From Onstottus_B arcticum (lineage in GTDB: Bacteria; Acidobacteriota; Blastocatellia; UBA7656), in contig JBBPIE010000013.1 in NCBI GenBank assembly GCA_038040485.1, positions 1 through 64,000 of the forward strand: a stretch of DNA of 64,000 nt, written 5' to 3'. Made by a program: the position numbers and the translations under genes. Below are positions 22,910-31,560 of the stretch, piece after piece; positions within the stretch are counted from its first letter, which is position 1, and each line of letters opens with the position of its first letter. The notes under the pieces were generated by a model that had not been told where the DNA came from, made no database searches, and saw only the letters and a list, made by a program, of their open reading frames with translations.

Positions 22910-23875
22910 CTATTGGGCTTCCGCAACCGGAGCGTCCTTCCTGGTCAACTCGAACCGACGCCGGAGGAGTCGCCACACAAACCAGGCCGGCAGCCCGATC
23001 AGAACAGCAACCGGAGCGAGAACGATGACCGCCTGAACAAAGAAAAGTAAGATTGCGACGGCGGTGTCCACGGCGTCACCAGAGGCTTGCTTTACGCTGT
23101 GACTGAAGCCGGTCGTTGTCGCGGCTACGAGCGGCGCGGGCATCTGAAGCGTGGCCGTTATCGTCGAAAGCGCCGACTGATTCTCAAGAAAGCGGCGGCG
23201 TCCTTCGAATTGTTCGATCTCGGTTCGAACATCTGCCAACTGACTCTGAACCTCGAGCGCGTCGGACACTTTTCGCGCCTGTTTCATGATTTCGAGAAAC
23301 TGAGCTTCGAGAGCTTTCTTGGTTCGGATGCGAGCTTCGAGGTCCAGATACTCCTCGGAAACATCCTGACCGGTGATCTTTTCTTGAATGATCCGGCTGC
23401 CGACGCCCCGAATCTGTTCGATAGTTGCCAGGAACTGGGCTGAGGGAACGCGAACGATAACTGTGACGGTCTGGTTGGGCGTTGACTGGCCCTTTGCGTC
23501 GTTGCGTTTGAACTCCGAAGTCACCACGAAGCCGCCGTGCGATTCGGCGATCGCAGTGATCGCTCGCTGGCCGTCAGTAGGCGAATCGGTCTCGACGATC
23601 AGTTCGCCGTTGCGGATGATCTTGCGGTCGGTCCCAGCAGGAGCAGGCTGATCCATCGATACTGGATTCAGCGATCCCTGCTGCGGTCTTCCGCCAACGG
23701 TCGTGACCAGCGCGCCGCTAAGGGCGCCCTGACTGTCGAGCGCGATTCGGCCTTGAGCCGTCGAATCTCCAACCGCGGCGGCCTGCGGTTGCGCTTGTTC
23801 AGCCACCTTTTTTTGCTCGCAGCCTGACAGAAACATCAGACTTACTGCTGAAACTAACAGGATAGACTTTCTCAT
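22910..23875 (-). CDS. DUF4349 family lipoprotein
   Basis: 321 aa. Lipoprotein signal SLMFLSGCEQ (lipobox LSGC), a low-complexity linker, then the DUF4349 domain: RKIIRNGELIVETDSPTDGQ, a central coiled coil (VSDALEVQSQLADVRTEIEQ) preceded by EEYLDLEARIRTKKALEAQF, ending in a C-terminal TM (ILLFFVQAVIVLAPVAVLIG) and a basic tail. Function unknown; it is anchored at both ends with the coiled coil outside the cytoplasm. Confidence 0.88.
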   Translation of the reverse strand: MRKSILLVSAVSLMFLSGCEQKKVAEQAQPQAAAVGDSTAQGRIALDSQGALSGALVTTVGGRPQQGSLNPVSMDQPAPAGTDRKIIRNGELIVETDSPTDGQRAITAIAESHGGFVVTSEFKRNDAKGQSTPNQTVTVIVRVPSAQFLATIEQIRGVGSRIIQEKITGQDVSEEYLDLEARIRTKKALEAQFLEIMKQARKVSDALEVQSQLADVRTEIEQFEGRRRFLENQSALSTITATLQMPAPLVAATTTGFSHSVKQASGDAVDTAVAILLFFVQAVIVLAPVAVLIGLPAWFVWRLLRRRFELTRKDAPVAEAQ

Positions 23876-24064
23876 CTTTCACCTCCTGCGTGTTTGAACC
23901 TTTACAACTGTTGAATGTTCCAATTGTGTGGGCTTGCCTTCGAGATCGTGAAGGCTCGCCAGAAAAACAAGGCGCGAAGAAACCTCGCGGTCTCCTCGCG
24001 CCTTACTGTAAGCGAGTCTGTCTCGGGTGCGCGCCCTGCAAACGCCCGCGCGCGAATCAAAGCA

Positions 24065-24520
24065 TCACGGTTTTTCTACTATGTCAGCTTTCAGCCCCGA
24101 GATTGCCGTAGCCACTTCCTTCTGCTCTTTCTCCGGGACCTTGAACTTCGTGAGCGTCGCCAAAAGGTGTTTCACCGCGATGTTCCAATCCTCTTCCGTG
24201 ATCCCGAGCCCTTTGTGCGAAGTCTTCATATCGCGGCCGATGTACACGCACGGTCCGCCGGTCGCGGCGCACAACTGATCCTTCACCAACTGACGAATCC
24301 TGTCTTTCGAGTTGTCGCTGGCACCTACGAAAAAACGACTTAACGTCTTGTCCGTAGCAAGACGCACGATGAAATCATCGGTGACTGCCGCCAGCGCATC
24401 GTAACCTCCGAGCCGTTTGTAAAGCGAGTCCTTGTTGCCTTGAGCGGACGCGTTCATCGCGAACGAGCCGAGCAAGATGAAGATCAGCATGGAAACAAAC
24501 ACTGAGTGAGTTTTCTTCAC
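24065..24520 (-). CDS. Exported group 1 truncated hemoglobin
   Basis: 151 aa with a signal peptide (SVFVSMLIFILLGSFAMNA, then SAQ). The globin part starts DSLYKRLGGYDALAAVTDDF and contains CAATGGPCVYIGRDM and the proximal His in MKTSHKGLGI. The B10 position, usually Tyr in trHbN (DDFY), is Ile here (DDFI), which should weaken distal-side ligand stabilisation. A periplasmic haem protein in O2/NO handling or redox chemistry is likely. Two Cys near the E-F region could form a disulphide after export. Confidence 0.88.
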   Translation of the reverse strand: MKKTHSVFVSMLIFILLGSFAMNASAQGNKDSLYKRLGGYDALAAVTDDFIVRLATDKTLSRFFVGASDNSKDRIRQLVKDQLCAATGGPCVYIGRDMKTSHKGLGITEEDWNIAVKHLLATLTKFKVPEKEQKEVATAISGLKADIVEKP

Positions 24521-24745
24521 GATTCTCCCTCCTGAGTATCTTAGTCGATGTATTTCGGCGCGCCGTTTGGCCGCCCGATTGATGCCGTTGTTTGAGCCCG
24601 AACCACTGCTGTTCTTCTGGAGCGATTATGCCATTGGAGCTTTCCGGTCGGCGCCAGCATTCAGCTTTGGTTCGGGCCGATGATGACTACGCGCGAAACC
24701 GGGGTTGGATTCTAGCGCGAGCGGTAGCCAATGCGAGCCGAAACT

Positions 24746-24907
24746 CGGTAGTGTCCTATTTGTGTGTTGCTTGATTGGAAAATCGCCAAGACGCCAAGAA
24801 CGCCAAGGTCAGACCAAAGAATCCGTTGAGAATCTTGGTGCTCTTGGCGTCTTGGCGGTTGGTCGATTCGCCGACAATGCGAGCACCACAACTTTAGGAC
24901 ACTACCC
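24746..24907. mobile_element. MITE-like element with TAGTGTCCTA terminal inverted repeats
   Basis: Terminal inverted repeats GGTAGTGTCCTA (about 24747-24758) and TAGGACACTACC (24895-24906). Inside is a second inverted repeat built from CGCCAAGACGCCAAGAACGC and its complement (about 24784-24857). About 160 bp and non-coding; no transposase in the window. Confidence 0.65.
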
Positions 24908-25112
24908 GAAACTCTCAAGCGAGCCGCGCTCGCCAGCCTCCCTGATGCTTTCGATCCACGGTGAATTCGTATCCCTTAGAACCCGCTTCATCGAGGCGGG
25001 CCAGGGCCTGGTCCGCTTTCCAACTCTTTTTCGATTGGTGCGAACCATGGAACCAGCAAAACAACAGGTTCCACGTGGCTGTTGCGCGCTCGCCCACCTC
25101 GATGAAAAGGGA

Positions 25113-25311
25113 GAGGGGCGCGAGAAGCGTTAGCCCCCGCGCCCCTCATTTGAGCCTCTCGACTCTCAGGCGAAAGTCTGGTTATAGGAAGGACTGAGGC
25201 TCACTCCCGGATGCGGGGAGGGGATGATCCGCGCATCCAGGTCCTTGTAGGCTGGCTATGAAGGAACCAGCCAAAACCGGCGGTGCGTTTGCTTGAGCGG
25301 AAGGACCGCCG
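25113..25311. ncRNA. Candidate structured RNA: five consecutive hairpins
   Basis: Stems seen in order: GAGGGGCGCG/CGCGCCCCTC (25113-25147), GAGCCTC/GAGGCTC (25152-25202), GGATGCG/CGCATCC (25209-25238), GGCTGG/CCAGCC (25250-25272) and CCGGCGGT/ACCGCCG (25278-25311). Such density in a gene-free region suggests a structured transcript or several terminators. It does not match tmRNA, RNase P, SRP RNA or a riboswitch class I can name; strand is undetermined. Confidence 0.35.
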
Positions 25312-25621
25312 CGTATGAATCCGTATCGCTCGCTCAATCAACGCTCCCCGTCAAAATCTGTTTCTATTTCTCCCTCAAGACAGATAGACGCGGAACGCCA
25401 GCGCTTTTCTGCAAAGAATCTTCAAAGCATCGGATTTATTTTTTGGAGCCTTGTTGGACTCTGAGACTTGATGGTGAGCGGACGGAGCGAGGACGTTCGC
25501 CCCGTCTATGAGCTGGCCAGTGAGCCGTGATGAGGTGGAACTAACCGAACTGCGAGAGGGCTGGGCTCCTGCGTCAGGGGTGGCGCGGAAGGGCGGCGCG
25601 ATGGCACCGCCCTCGGACCGG

Positions 25622-28600
25622 CTAGCTGTCCTTCCATTCGGGGATTCTACCCGGAGTCCACGGAGCGCCCGCGGCTTCCATCGCCTTCTCAAGCCTGGCC
25701 AGGTCGCCCTCGATCAGCGTCCGAAGCCGCGCGAGCACTTGCCCAAATTCCGCCGCCGCGGCCGCGTATTGGTCCATCTGCGTCTGAGTGGGGCGCTGGA
25801 TAGCCATTCGCTGGCCGCCCACTATTGTACCGACGAGCTCGGTGATCGAGTCGGGCAGGTTCTCTTGCCGCGCCCGCAACGCCTGGTCACCGCGGAGTGC
25901 CTTGAGAATGTCGCTTGCCTTCTTGTCGATCGCCGCGGCGTCGTCGGTCAGCCGAGCCTCCGCCGCTGGAGTTTCGTTTAACGCCCGCTTGATCAACCCA
26001 AGCCGCGTCTTTAACTGATTCGCCGTCTCGACGGCCCCGCCGACCGCGCGTTGAAGCCTCGAGACCTTTTGCTGAAACTCCGCAAGCGCGGTTCGATCCG
26101 CCGCCGTCATCGACGACTGGCCTTCCACATAGACCGAGAACTCCCGAGGCTCGGCGACCTGAGTCGTTACCCCGTTCACTCGCCTTGAGAGCGTGACCGA
26201 AAATTTGCCGGGCATCACAAGCGGTCCGCCCGGCGGGTCGCCGAATATTTCCTCTTCAGGCGAAGGAGTACGCGTCGATAGAACAGCCGCCGGATGCCGG
26301 AGGTCCCAGTTTACGCGGTTCATCCCGGGCGACGCGGGCGCATTCAGACGCCGGACAACTCGTCCGTTCGCGTCGGAGACCGTGACGAACAATGAAGGCT
26401 CCTCTTCCTCCTCTTCGGCGCTGAGCTGCTGCATCTTCGGGTACGGCACCTCGCCGCCTTTCTCGGCTTCCTTCTCGGCTTCCTGGCGCTTTTGTTTTTG
26501 AGTCTTCGGCGCCTCTTTCAGATAGTAAGTGAAGGTCGCGCCAAACGGAGGATTGTCAGCGATGAAGAACGACTCGCCCTGGAAGGACTTGCCTCGCCCG
26601 CCGAGCGGTTGAGCCTGGATGTACATCATCGCGTCCTTGACCGAGAACAGCGCGCTTTCGTTCTGAAGCATTTCGGACTTCAGCGTTCGTAGCGGCGTGT
26701 AGTCGTCGAGTATGTAAACGCTCCGGCCGAACGTTCCGACGACCAGATCGTTCTCTCGCTTCTGAATTGCCAGGTCGCGCACCGAGATCGTCGGCATGCC
26801 GCCCTTGAGCTGAACCCACTTCTGCCCGCCGTCGATTGTGAAGAACACTCCGAACTCGGTTCCGGCAAATAGCAGGTTCGGGTTGACGTGATCTTCGGCA
26901 AACGCCAGAACCGGATGATTAGCCGGCAGATTGCCTTTGATCGAAGTCCACGAGCCGCCCCTGTCCGTGCTTTTCAGAAGGTAGGGCCCGAAGTCGCTTC
27001 GCTTGTGGTTCTCGAACGCCGCATACACGGTGTTCACATCGTGCTGCGAAGCCGAGATACGCGAGACATAAGTCATGTCGGGCACGCCCGGGAAGCTCTC
27101 GATTTTGCGCCAGTTCTTACCCGCGTCCTCGGTGACTTGAATCAAGCCGTCGTCGGTGCCGACATAAATCAAGCCGTCCTTCTTTGGCGACTCGGCGAGC
27201 GCTGACGAATTGCCGAACGGGTCAGTCGATTGGTGTTTGGCTATGGCGTCGGGTCCCCAAATCTTCCCCATCACTGGGAGCTTGTTTCGATCAATCCCCC
27301 GCGATAGCTGGCCGCTGATCGGCCGCCAGGTATCACCCCGGTCATCGCTGCGGAAGAGCTTGTCGGCGGCGAAGTAAAGCCGCGTGTGCGAGTGCGGGCT
27401 GATGATAAACGGCGAGTCCCAATTGAATCGAAGCGCGTCTTCGCCGCGAGCCGGTGACGGTTGAATGCCCATTCGCTCGCCGGTGCGTTTGTCGTAGCGC
27501 ACGATAACGCCGTACTGAAGCTCGGAATAAATCGTGTTCGGGTCTTCGGGATCGACCTGGGTGCGGAAGCCGTCGCCGCCTTGCGTCACGAACCAATCCG
27601 AGTTGACGATGCCCGACACGCTTCGGGTTCGCGACGGACCTCCCAGGCTGTAGTTGTCTTGCAGTCCGCCGTAGACGTTGTAGAAGGGAGTCGAGTTGTC
27701 GGTCGTCACATCGTAGAACTGACCAATAGGCATGTTTGAGAAGAAGCGCCAGTTCGCCCCGCGATCGTAGCTCTCGTACAACCCGCCGTCGCAGCCAACC
27801 CGATAATGATTCGTGTTGACCGGATCGATCCAGATGGCGTGATTGTCAACGTGTTTTGATTTCTCGCCGAGCGGCCGCATGGTCCTGCCGCCGTCGTCGG
27901 AGACCTGAAGAAACACGTTCATCACGTAGATCCGATCGACGTCCTTTGGATCGGTTGTTATCTGAGCATAGTACATAGATCCGGCTTCGAATGGATTGCG
28001 CCGCTCCCAGCTTCCGCCGCGATCAGTCGAGCGATAGATGCCGCCCTTGCGGTCAGCGGCTTCAATAGTCGCGTACACGACGTTCGTGTCAACGGGTGAG
28101 ACCGCAAGACCGATGCGGCCCATATCGACGTTGGGAAGTCCCGCCTTCAACTTGTTCCAGGTCGCGCCCGAGTCGGTCGATTTGTAGATCGCGCTCTCGG
28201 GTCCGCCGTTGATCAGTGTCCAGACGTGCCGCCGCCGCTGATACGAAGCGGCATACAACGTGTCCGGATTCTCCGGGTCGATCACTACGTCCGTTACGCC
28301 TGTGTTCTCGCTGATCGAGAGAACGCTCTTCCAGCTCTTGCCGCCATCGGTCGTCTTGAACAGGCCGCGATCTCCGCCCGGTCCCCACAGCGGGCCTTGA
28401 GCGGCTATGTAGACATGATCCGAAGTGCGTGGGTCTATCGCGATCCGCCCGATGCGCTCCGAAGCTTTAAGCCCCGTGTTCTTCCACGTCTTGCCGCCGT
28501 CGTCGGAACGGTACACTCCGTCACCGTAAGACACGCTTCGCTGGCTGTTGTTTTCGCCGGTGCCAACCCAGACGGTCAGCGGGTTCTTCGGGTCGAGGAC

Positions 28601-28987
28601 AACTGTGCCGATCGAGTACGAGCTCTCGTTGTCGAACACCGGAGCCCAGGTGATGCCGGCGTTTGTCGTCTTCCACACTCCGCCCGATGCCACGCCGACG
28701 AAATACCGGCTGAAGTCATTCGGGTCGACCGCTATCGCGATTATTCTTCCACCGGTGGTAGCCGGTCCGATCGAACGAAGCTTCAGGCCTGTGAATGTTC
28801 CCGATGACATTGGGTCGGGCTTCTTCGGCTCCTCTTTCTTTGAGTCGGCTTCCTTGACCGCAGACTTGGCCGGCTTGTCTGCCGAGGGCTTTTCGGCGGG
28901 CTTTTGCTCTTGGCCCAACGCGGCAAGCGGCGAGGCTAAAAGAACGGCGATAAGGCAGAGAGGCATCGCGCTGCGGAGTGTTTTCAA
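25622..28987 (-). CDS. Exported VPS10/sortilin-like BNR-repeat protein
   Basis: 1121 aa. Signal peptide (MPLCLIAVLLASPLAALGQ), a Lys/Glu/Pro-rich linker, then two beta-propeller-type regions (about 50-750) with many BNR/Asp-box repeats: SDDGGKTWKN, STDSGATWNK, STDRGGSWER, TEDAGKNWRK, TIDGGQKWVQ. The C-terminal third has an Ala/Glu-rich region, a FlgD-like segment (GRVVRRLNAPASPGMNRVNW) and a helical bundle. Families of this type (sortilin-like glycosyl-hydrolase-related proteins) are common in Acidobacteria and Bacteroidota; enzymatic activity is unproven and carbohydrate or protein binding is equally possible. Confidence 0.88.
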   Translation of the reverse strand: MKTLRSAMPLCLIAVLLASPLAALGQEQKPAEKPSADKPAKSAVKEADSKKEEPKKPDPMSSGTFTGLKLRSIGPATTGGRIIAIAVDPNDFSRYFVGVASGGVWKTTNAGITWAPVFDNESSYSIGTVVLDPKNPLTVWVGTGENNSQRSVSYGDGVYRSDDGGKTWKNTGLKASERIGRIAIDPRTSDHVYIAAQGPLWGPGGDRGLFKTTDGGKSWKSVLSISENTGVTDVVIDPENPDTLYAASYQRRRHVWTLINGGPESAIYKSTDSGATWNKLKAGLPNVDMGRIGLAVSPVDTNVVYATIEAADRKGGIYRSTDRGGSWERRNPFEAGSMYYAQITTDPKDVDRIYVMNVFLQVSDDGGRTMRPLGEKSKHVDNHAIWIDPVNTNHYRVGCDGGLYESYDRGANWRFFSNMPIGQFYDVTTDNSTPFYNVYGGLQDNYSLGGPSRTRSVSGIVNSDWFVTQGGDGFRTQVDPEDPNTIYSELQYGVIVRYDKRTGERMGIQPSPARGEDALRFNWDSPFIISPHSHTRLYFAADKLFRSDDRGDTWRPISGQLSRGIDRNKLPVMGKIWGPDAIAKHQSTDPFGNSSALAESPKKDGLIYVGTDDGLIQVTEDAGKNWRKIESFPGVPDMTYVSRISASQHDVNTVYAAFENHKRSDFGPYLLKSTDRGGSWTSIKGNLPANHPVLAFAEDHVNPNLLFAGTEFGVFFTIDGGQKWVQLKGGMPTISVRDLAIQKRENDLVVGTFGRSVYILDDYTPLRTLKSEMLQNESALFSVKDAMMYIQAQPLGGRGKSFQGESFFIADNPPFGATFTYYLKEAPKTQKQKRQEAEKEAEKGGEVPYPKMQQLSAEEEEEEPSLFVTVSDANGRVVRRLNAPASPGMNRVNWDLRHPAAVLSTRTPSPEEEIFGDPPGGPLVMPGKFSVTLSRRVNGVTTQVAEPREFSVYVEGQSSMTAADRTALAEFQQKVSRLQRAVGGAVETANQLKTRLGLIKRALNETPAAEARLTDDAAAIDKKASDILKALRGDQALRARQENLPDSITELVGTIVGGQRMAIQRPTQTQMDQYAAAAAEFGQVLARLRTLIEGDLARLEKAMEAAGAPWTPGRIPEWKDS

Positions 28988-29076
28988 GGTGGTGGTCCTC
29001 CTTAGGAGCGGTGATTCATTGATTGAGGCGGTTCGACGACGGGTGGCACGACGGAAGTTAAATTGAGACTCTCAGA

Positions 29077-29099
29077 GGCCGCCCCTCGACGAGGCGGCC
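29077..29099 (-). terminator. Likely terminator hairpin after the 29133-29588 gene
   Basis: GGCCGCC (29077-29083) pairs with GGCGGCC (29093-29099), about 35 bp beyond the stop of the upstream minus-strand gene and before the VPS10-type gene. The T-tract is weak on either strand. Confidence 0.45.
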
Positions 29100-29132
29100 C
29101 CTTTTCCCTGGCAGAGTTCGTACATCGCTTGT

Positions 29133-29588
29133 TTAAGGCAATCGCTCGAACTTGAACTCGACACCCGCGTTCCCAACCGGTTTTAACGTAAGGGTCTTAC
29201 CGTCTAGCTTGTACTCGTACTTGACTGCGGTTCCCATCGTAGCCGGGGCCGCTTGCGCGACTTGCTGAAGAGTGATGATGTTCCCCTGAATCTCGAAAGT
29301 GCCCGCCGTCGCCGACAGGCCGTTATAAGCGGCGATGATTTTCTTCTCGCGCTCTTCCTTGGGCTCTTCCTGGCTCCAGGTCTTGCGCCCGACACCGGCC
29401 CGAACGAAAGCTATGTACTTGCCATGCACGACGATCATGCCTTTGGCGTCGGCTTCGGTCTGTGAGCCGCCCGGGAAAGTGGTTGATACGTACTTGTACG
29501 CGCCGTCGAGCTTTGGATCGGCCGCGAGAGCGTTAACCGCCGCCGCTGCAAGCAAGAAAACCGCAACGAGAATTGCTTTGAGCTTCAT
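29133..29588 (-). CDS. Small exported lipocalin-like protein
   Basis: 151 aa. Signal peptide (AILVAVFLLAAAAVNALAA), then a beta-rich domain: DPKLDGAYKYVSTTFPGGSQ, AKGMIVVHGKYIAFVRAG, GTFEIQGNIITLQQVAQA, YKLDGKTLTLKPVG. The pattern resembles lipocalin-like/META-type small beta-barrels that are common and uncharacterised in soil bacteria. No catalytic motif. A single gene between two minus-strand neighbours with a hairpin downstream. Confidence 0.75.
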   Translation of the reverse strand: MKLKAILVAVFLLAAAAVNALAADPKLDGAYKYVSTTFPGGSQTEADAKGMIVVHGKYIAFVRAGVGRKTWSQEEPKEEREKKIIAAYNGLSATAGTFEIQGNIITLQQVAQAAPATMGTAVKYEYKLDGKTLTLKPVGNAGVEFKFERLP

Positions 29589-29796
29589 TTGGATTCCTCC
29601 GTTGATTTCAAGATTTGATTAAGTCAGATGGTAAATCCACCCGCGATCAGAGTTGGGTATGATAGCCTCACGATCGATGGATTATCAACTGACTGTCCGC
29701 GGAGTAGCGGACTCCACGGATTTCCGGCGCGGCTATTTCGTCGGCCGCGGCTGGTTCAGTTAGAATGCACACGCAACAGACTGCTCGGAGGACTCG

Positions 29797-30186
29797 ATGA
29801 ATGAAGCCAGGACGATATGCGTTCTTGTCGACGACATGTTCTTCGCCTCGAAGATAAACGCCGCCGCCGCCGCGGCCGGCAGCCAAATCGTTCGCGTCAA
29901 ATCCCGCGAGCAGCTTGAGCAACTCTCAGCAACCCCTCCGTCTCTGGTTATCATCGACTTGAACTCAGATCGAATCGACCCGCTCGAGGCGATTGAGTTT
30001 CTCAAATCAACGCCCGGTCTCAGCTCGATCCCGGTAGTGTCCTTTGTTTCGCATGTGCAGACTGAGCTAATTCGCAGCGCTCAAGCGGCAGGCTGCGACT
30101 ACGTGGTGCCGCGATCGGCGTTCAATCAATTTCTGAGCGAAATAGTTTCCGGAAATCTGTCGTCACTGGGAGAGAAGCGAACGTAG
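29797..30186 (+). CDS. Stand-alone receiver-domain protein (divergent response regulator)
   Basis: 129 aa, one CheY-like domain only. The phosphoacceptor Asp is in SLVIIDLNSDR. A conserved Ser/Thr position is in PVVSFVSHV, but the usual Lys near the end is Arg (DYVVPRSAF). The N-terminal acidic pair is reduced to LVDDMF. It may be phosphorylated weakly or act as a phosphorylation-independent adaptor. The TAG stop (30184-30186) is inside the left arm of a palindromic element. Confidence 0.78.
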   Translation: MNEARTICVLVDDMFFASKINAAAAAAGSQIVRVKSREQLEQLSATPPSLVIIDLNSDRIDPLEAIEFLKSTPGLSSIPVVSFVSHVQTELIRSAQAAGCDYVVPRSAFNQFLSEIVSGNLSSLGEKRT

Positions 30187-30278
30187 CATAGACTTTAGTC
30201 TGTGATCCCCGTGCGAAAATATCTCGCCTGCAAAACTATCTATGGATGGCGAGGGACACAGACTAAAGTCTATGCTAC
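30183..30278. repeat. Paired element with 22-bp perfect inverted arms
   Basis: Left arm 30183-30204 (GTAGCATAGACTTTAGTCTG then TG) and right arm 30257-30278 (exact complement) enclose about 52 bp. It occupies the whole gap between two convergent genes, and both genes terminate at a TAG codon inside an arm. Same family as 12981-13002 and 54931-54993. Confidence 0.93.
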
Positions 30279-31133
30279 TTCTGTCCGAGATTTGGTCGTC
30301 GTCGAAGTGATCGAGCCATAGAACTCAGGGCGGCGGTCGGCGAGGCGGTCTATCTCGTAAGACCCAGCGACGTTGACGATTCGATTGTTGTTGGCTTCCT
30401 GAAAATCAACTTCCACAACCAGCATCTCTTCGCCTTCGCGTGCTGCTTCTGCGATCGTGTCGCCGTTCACATCTACTACTTTGCTTCTCCCGATAAACTC
30501 CCAGCCGCGCTCGACGCCGCATCGATTCACGGCAGCGAAGTTTATATGGTTTTCGCAAGCTCGCGTGTTGATGATGAACTCAGCGGTTCGCCAAGCGCCG
30601 GTCGGCCAGTTGGTCGGGAGGACGATCAACTCGGCGCCCAAGAGCTTGAGCGCGCGCGAGGCTTCAGGAAAGCTCGCGTCGTAGCAGATGTTGATCCCGA
30701 TCCGGCCGAACGGAAGATCGAAGACGCGGAAAGGCTTGTCTCCCGGCGTCAGAAAGCGATCGACTCCGAGAAACGGAAGATGAACTTTGCGATAGTTCCC
30801 GATGATCCCGCCACCACCTGGTCCGCAAAGGATCGCCGCATTGTAGAAGTTCTCGCCGTCGCGTTCGATGAATCCGGCAACAACGTGCGTTCCAGTACGG
30901 GCGCAGGCGTCCACGATGGCTTGTGCCGAAGGACCGTCCAGCGTTTCAGCAAACGGTTTAGCCTCGTCGAGCGATTCGAAGCAGTATCCTGTGAGCGCGC
31001 ACTCGGGAAAGATTACAAGCTCGGCGCCGCAATCCGCGGCCGACTCAATACGCTCGACTATCTTTAACCGATTAGCTTCGACATTGCCGATCTCAACGTC
31101 CATCTGCACGCAAGCTATTTTGTGACTCGCCAT
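30270..31133 (-). CDS. Carbon-nitrogen hydrolase (nitrilase superfamily amidase)
   Basis: 287 aa. Complete Glu-Lys-Cys catalytic set: FPECALTGYCF, YRKVHLPFLGVDRF and INICYDASFPEASRAL. The family hydrolyses amides or carbamoyl groups (omega-amidase, N-carbamoylputrescine amidase, aliphatic amidase and others); the exact substrate is not evident. Cytoplasmic, no signal peptide. The last residues (EVA) and the TAG stop are encoded by the right arm of the palindromic element, so the natural C-terminus may have been altered. Confidence 0.9.
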   Translation of the reverse strand: MASHKIACVQMDVEIGNVEANRLKIVERIESAADCGAELVIFPECALTGYCFESLDEAKPFAETLDGPSAQAIVDACARTGTHVVAGFIERDGENFYNAAILCGPGGGGIIGNYRKVHLPFLGVDRFLTPGDKPFRVFDLPFGRIGINICYDASFPEASRALKLLGAELIVLPTNWPTGAWRTAEFIINTRACENHINFAAVNRCGVERGWEFIGRSKVVDVNGDTIAEAAREGEEMLVVEVDFQEANNNRIVNVAGSYEIDRLADRRPEFYGSITSTTTKSRTEVA

Positions 31134-31188
31134 CTTCTTCTCCGAGGCTCATCAAAGGAGCCGCCCCTTACAAGCCCGTCATCCCTTA

Positions 31189-31228
31189 ACTAACCACTGA
31201 CCACTGACCACTGGAGAACTGACCACTG
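31189..31228. repeat. Short heptamer tandem run (CCACTGA units)
   Basis: Several 7-nt units CCACTGA/CCACTGG lie just downstream of the tRNA-Sec gene on its strand. Only one arm is visible. It belongs by period to the heptamer hairpin class. Confidence 0.6.
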
Positions 31229-31235
31229 TTTTTCT

Positions 31236-31334
31236 TGGCGGAGGCGTGTGGGAATCGAACCCACCCAGGCCGCCTCTCGACAACCCGCTAACAGATTTGA
31301 AGTCTGCGAGGACCACCAGGCCCCCTGCGCCTCC
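31236..31334 (-). tRNA. selC: Selenocysteine tRNA, anticodon UCA
   Basis: Read on the minus strand the gene starts GGAGGCGC, has an anticodon loop CTTCAAA (anticodon TCA at 31298-31300), a long extra arm, a T-loop GGGTTCGATTCCC and the 3' end CGCCTCCGCCA with encoded CCA. About 99 nt, a long acceptor stem and an extended D-stem/variable arm identify tRNA-Sec rather than a suppressor or Trp tRNA. Its presence means the genome probably encodes SelA, SelB and at least one selenoprotein; none is in this window. It lies between two repeat arrays. Confidence 0.95.
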
Positions 31335-31357
31335 GCTCAAATGCAAACTATCAGGGC

Positions 31358-31560
31358 GAAGAGCGAAGAGCAAAGGGCGAAGGGCGAAGGGCGAAGAGCA
31401 AAGGGCGAAGGGCGAAGAGCAAAGGGCAAAGAGCAAAGGGCAAAGAGCTAAGGGCAAAGAGCTAAGAACAAAGCGGTACTAGCGAGGAGCAGAGTGGCGT
31501 TGCCCTTAGCCCTTAGCCCTTTGCCCTTTGCTCTTTGCCCTTAGCCCTTAGCGCTTTGCT
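31358..31560. repeat. Longest heptamer-repeat hairpin (GCRAAGR units)
   Basis: The left arm (about 31358-31470) has about 16 units of GCGAAGA/GCAAAGG/GCTAAGG. The right arm (about 31500-31560) has TAGCCCT/TTGCCCT/TTGCTCT units. The right arm overlaps the 3' end of the thioesterase gene, including its stop codon TAA (31541-31543). Confidence 0.93.

Larger units (their letters stand above)
24521..25621. other. 1.1 kb gene-free stretch
   Basis: No open frame here has convincing composition or domain content. It contains a MITE-like element (24746-24907) and a run of five hairpins (25113-25311). The rest (24908-25110 and 25320-25621) shows nothing recognisable and may be decayed coding sequence. 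Confidence 0.5.

Noticed and set aside
24961..25197. Short open frames in the 24.5-25.6 kb gap
   Set aside because: Composition is unlike proteins, there is no ribosome-binding site, and they overlap the hairpin cluster.
25105..25205. Glycine-riboswitch-like string CTCTCAGGCGAAAG with an upstream GGGAGAG
   Set aside because: The conserved GCCGAAGG core is absent, no glycine-related gene follows, and the downstream gene is convergent.
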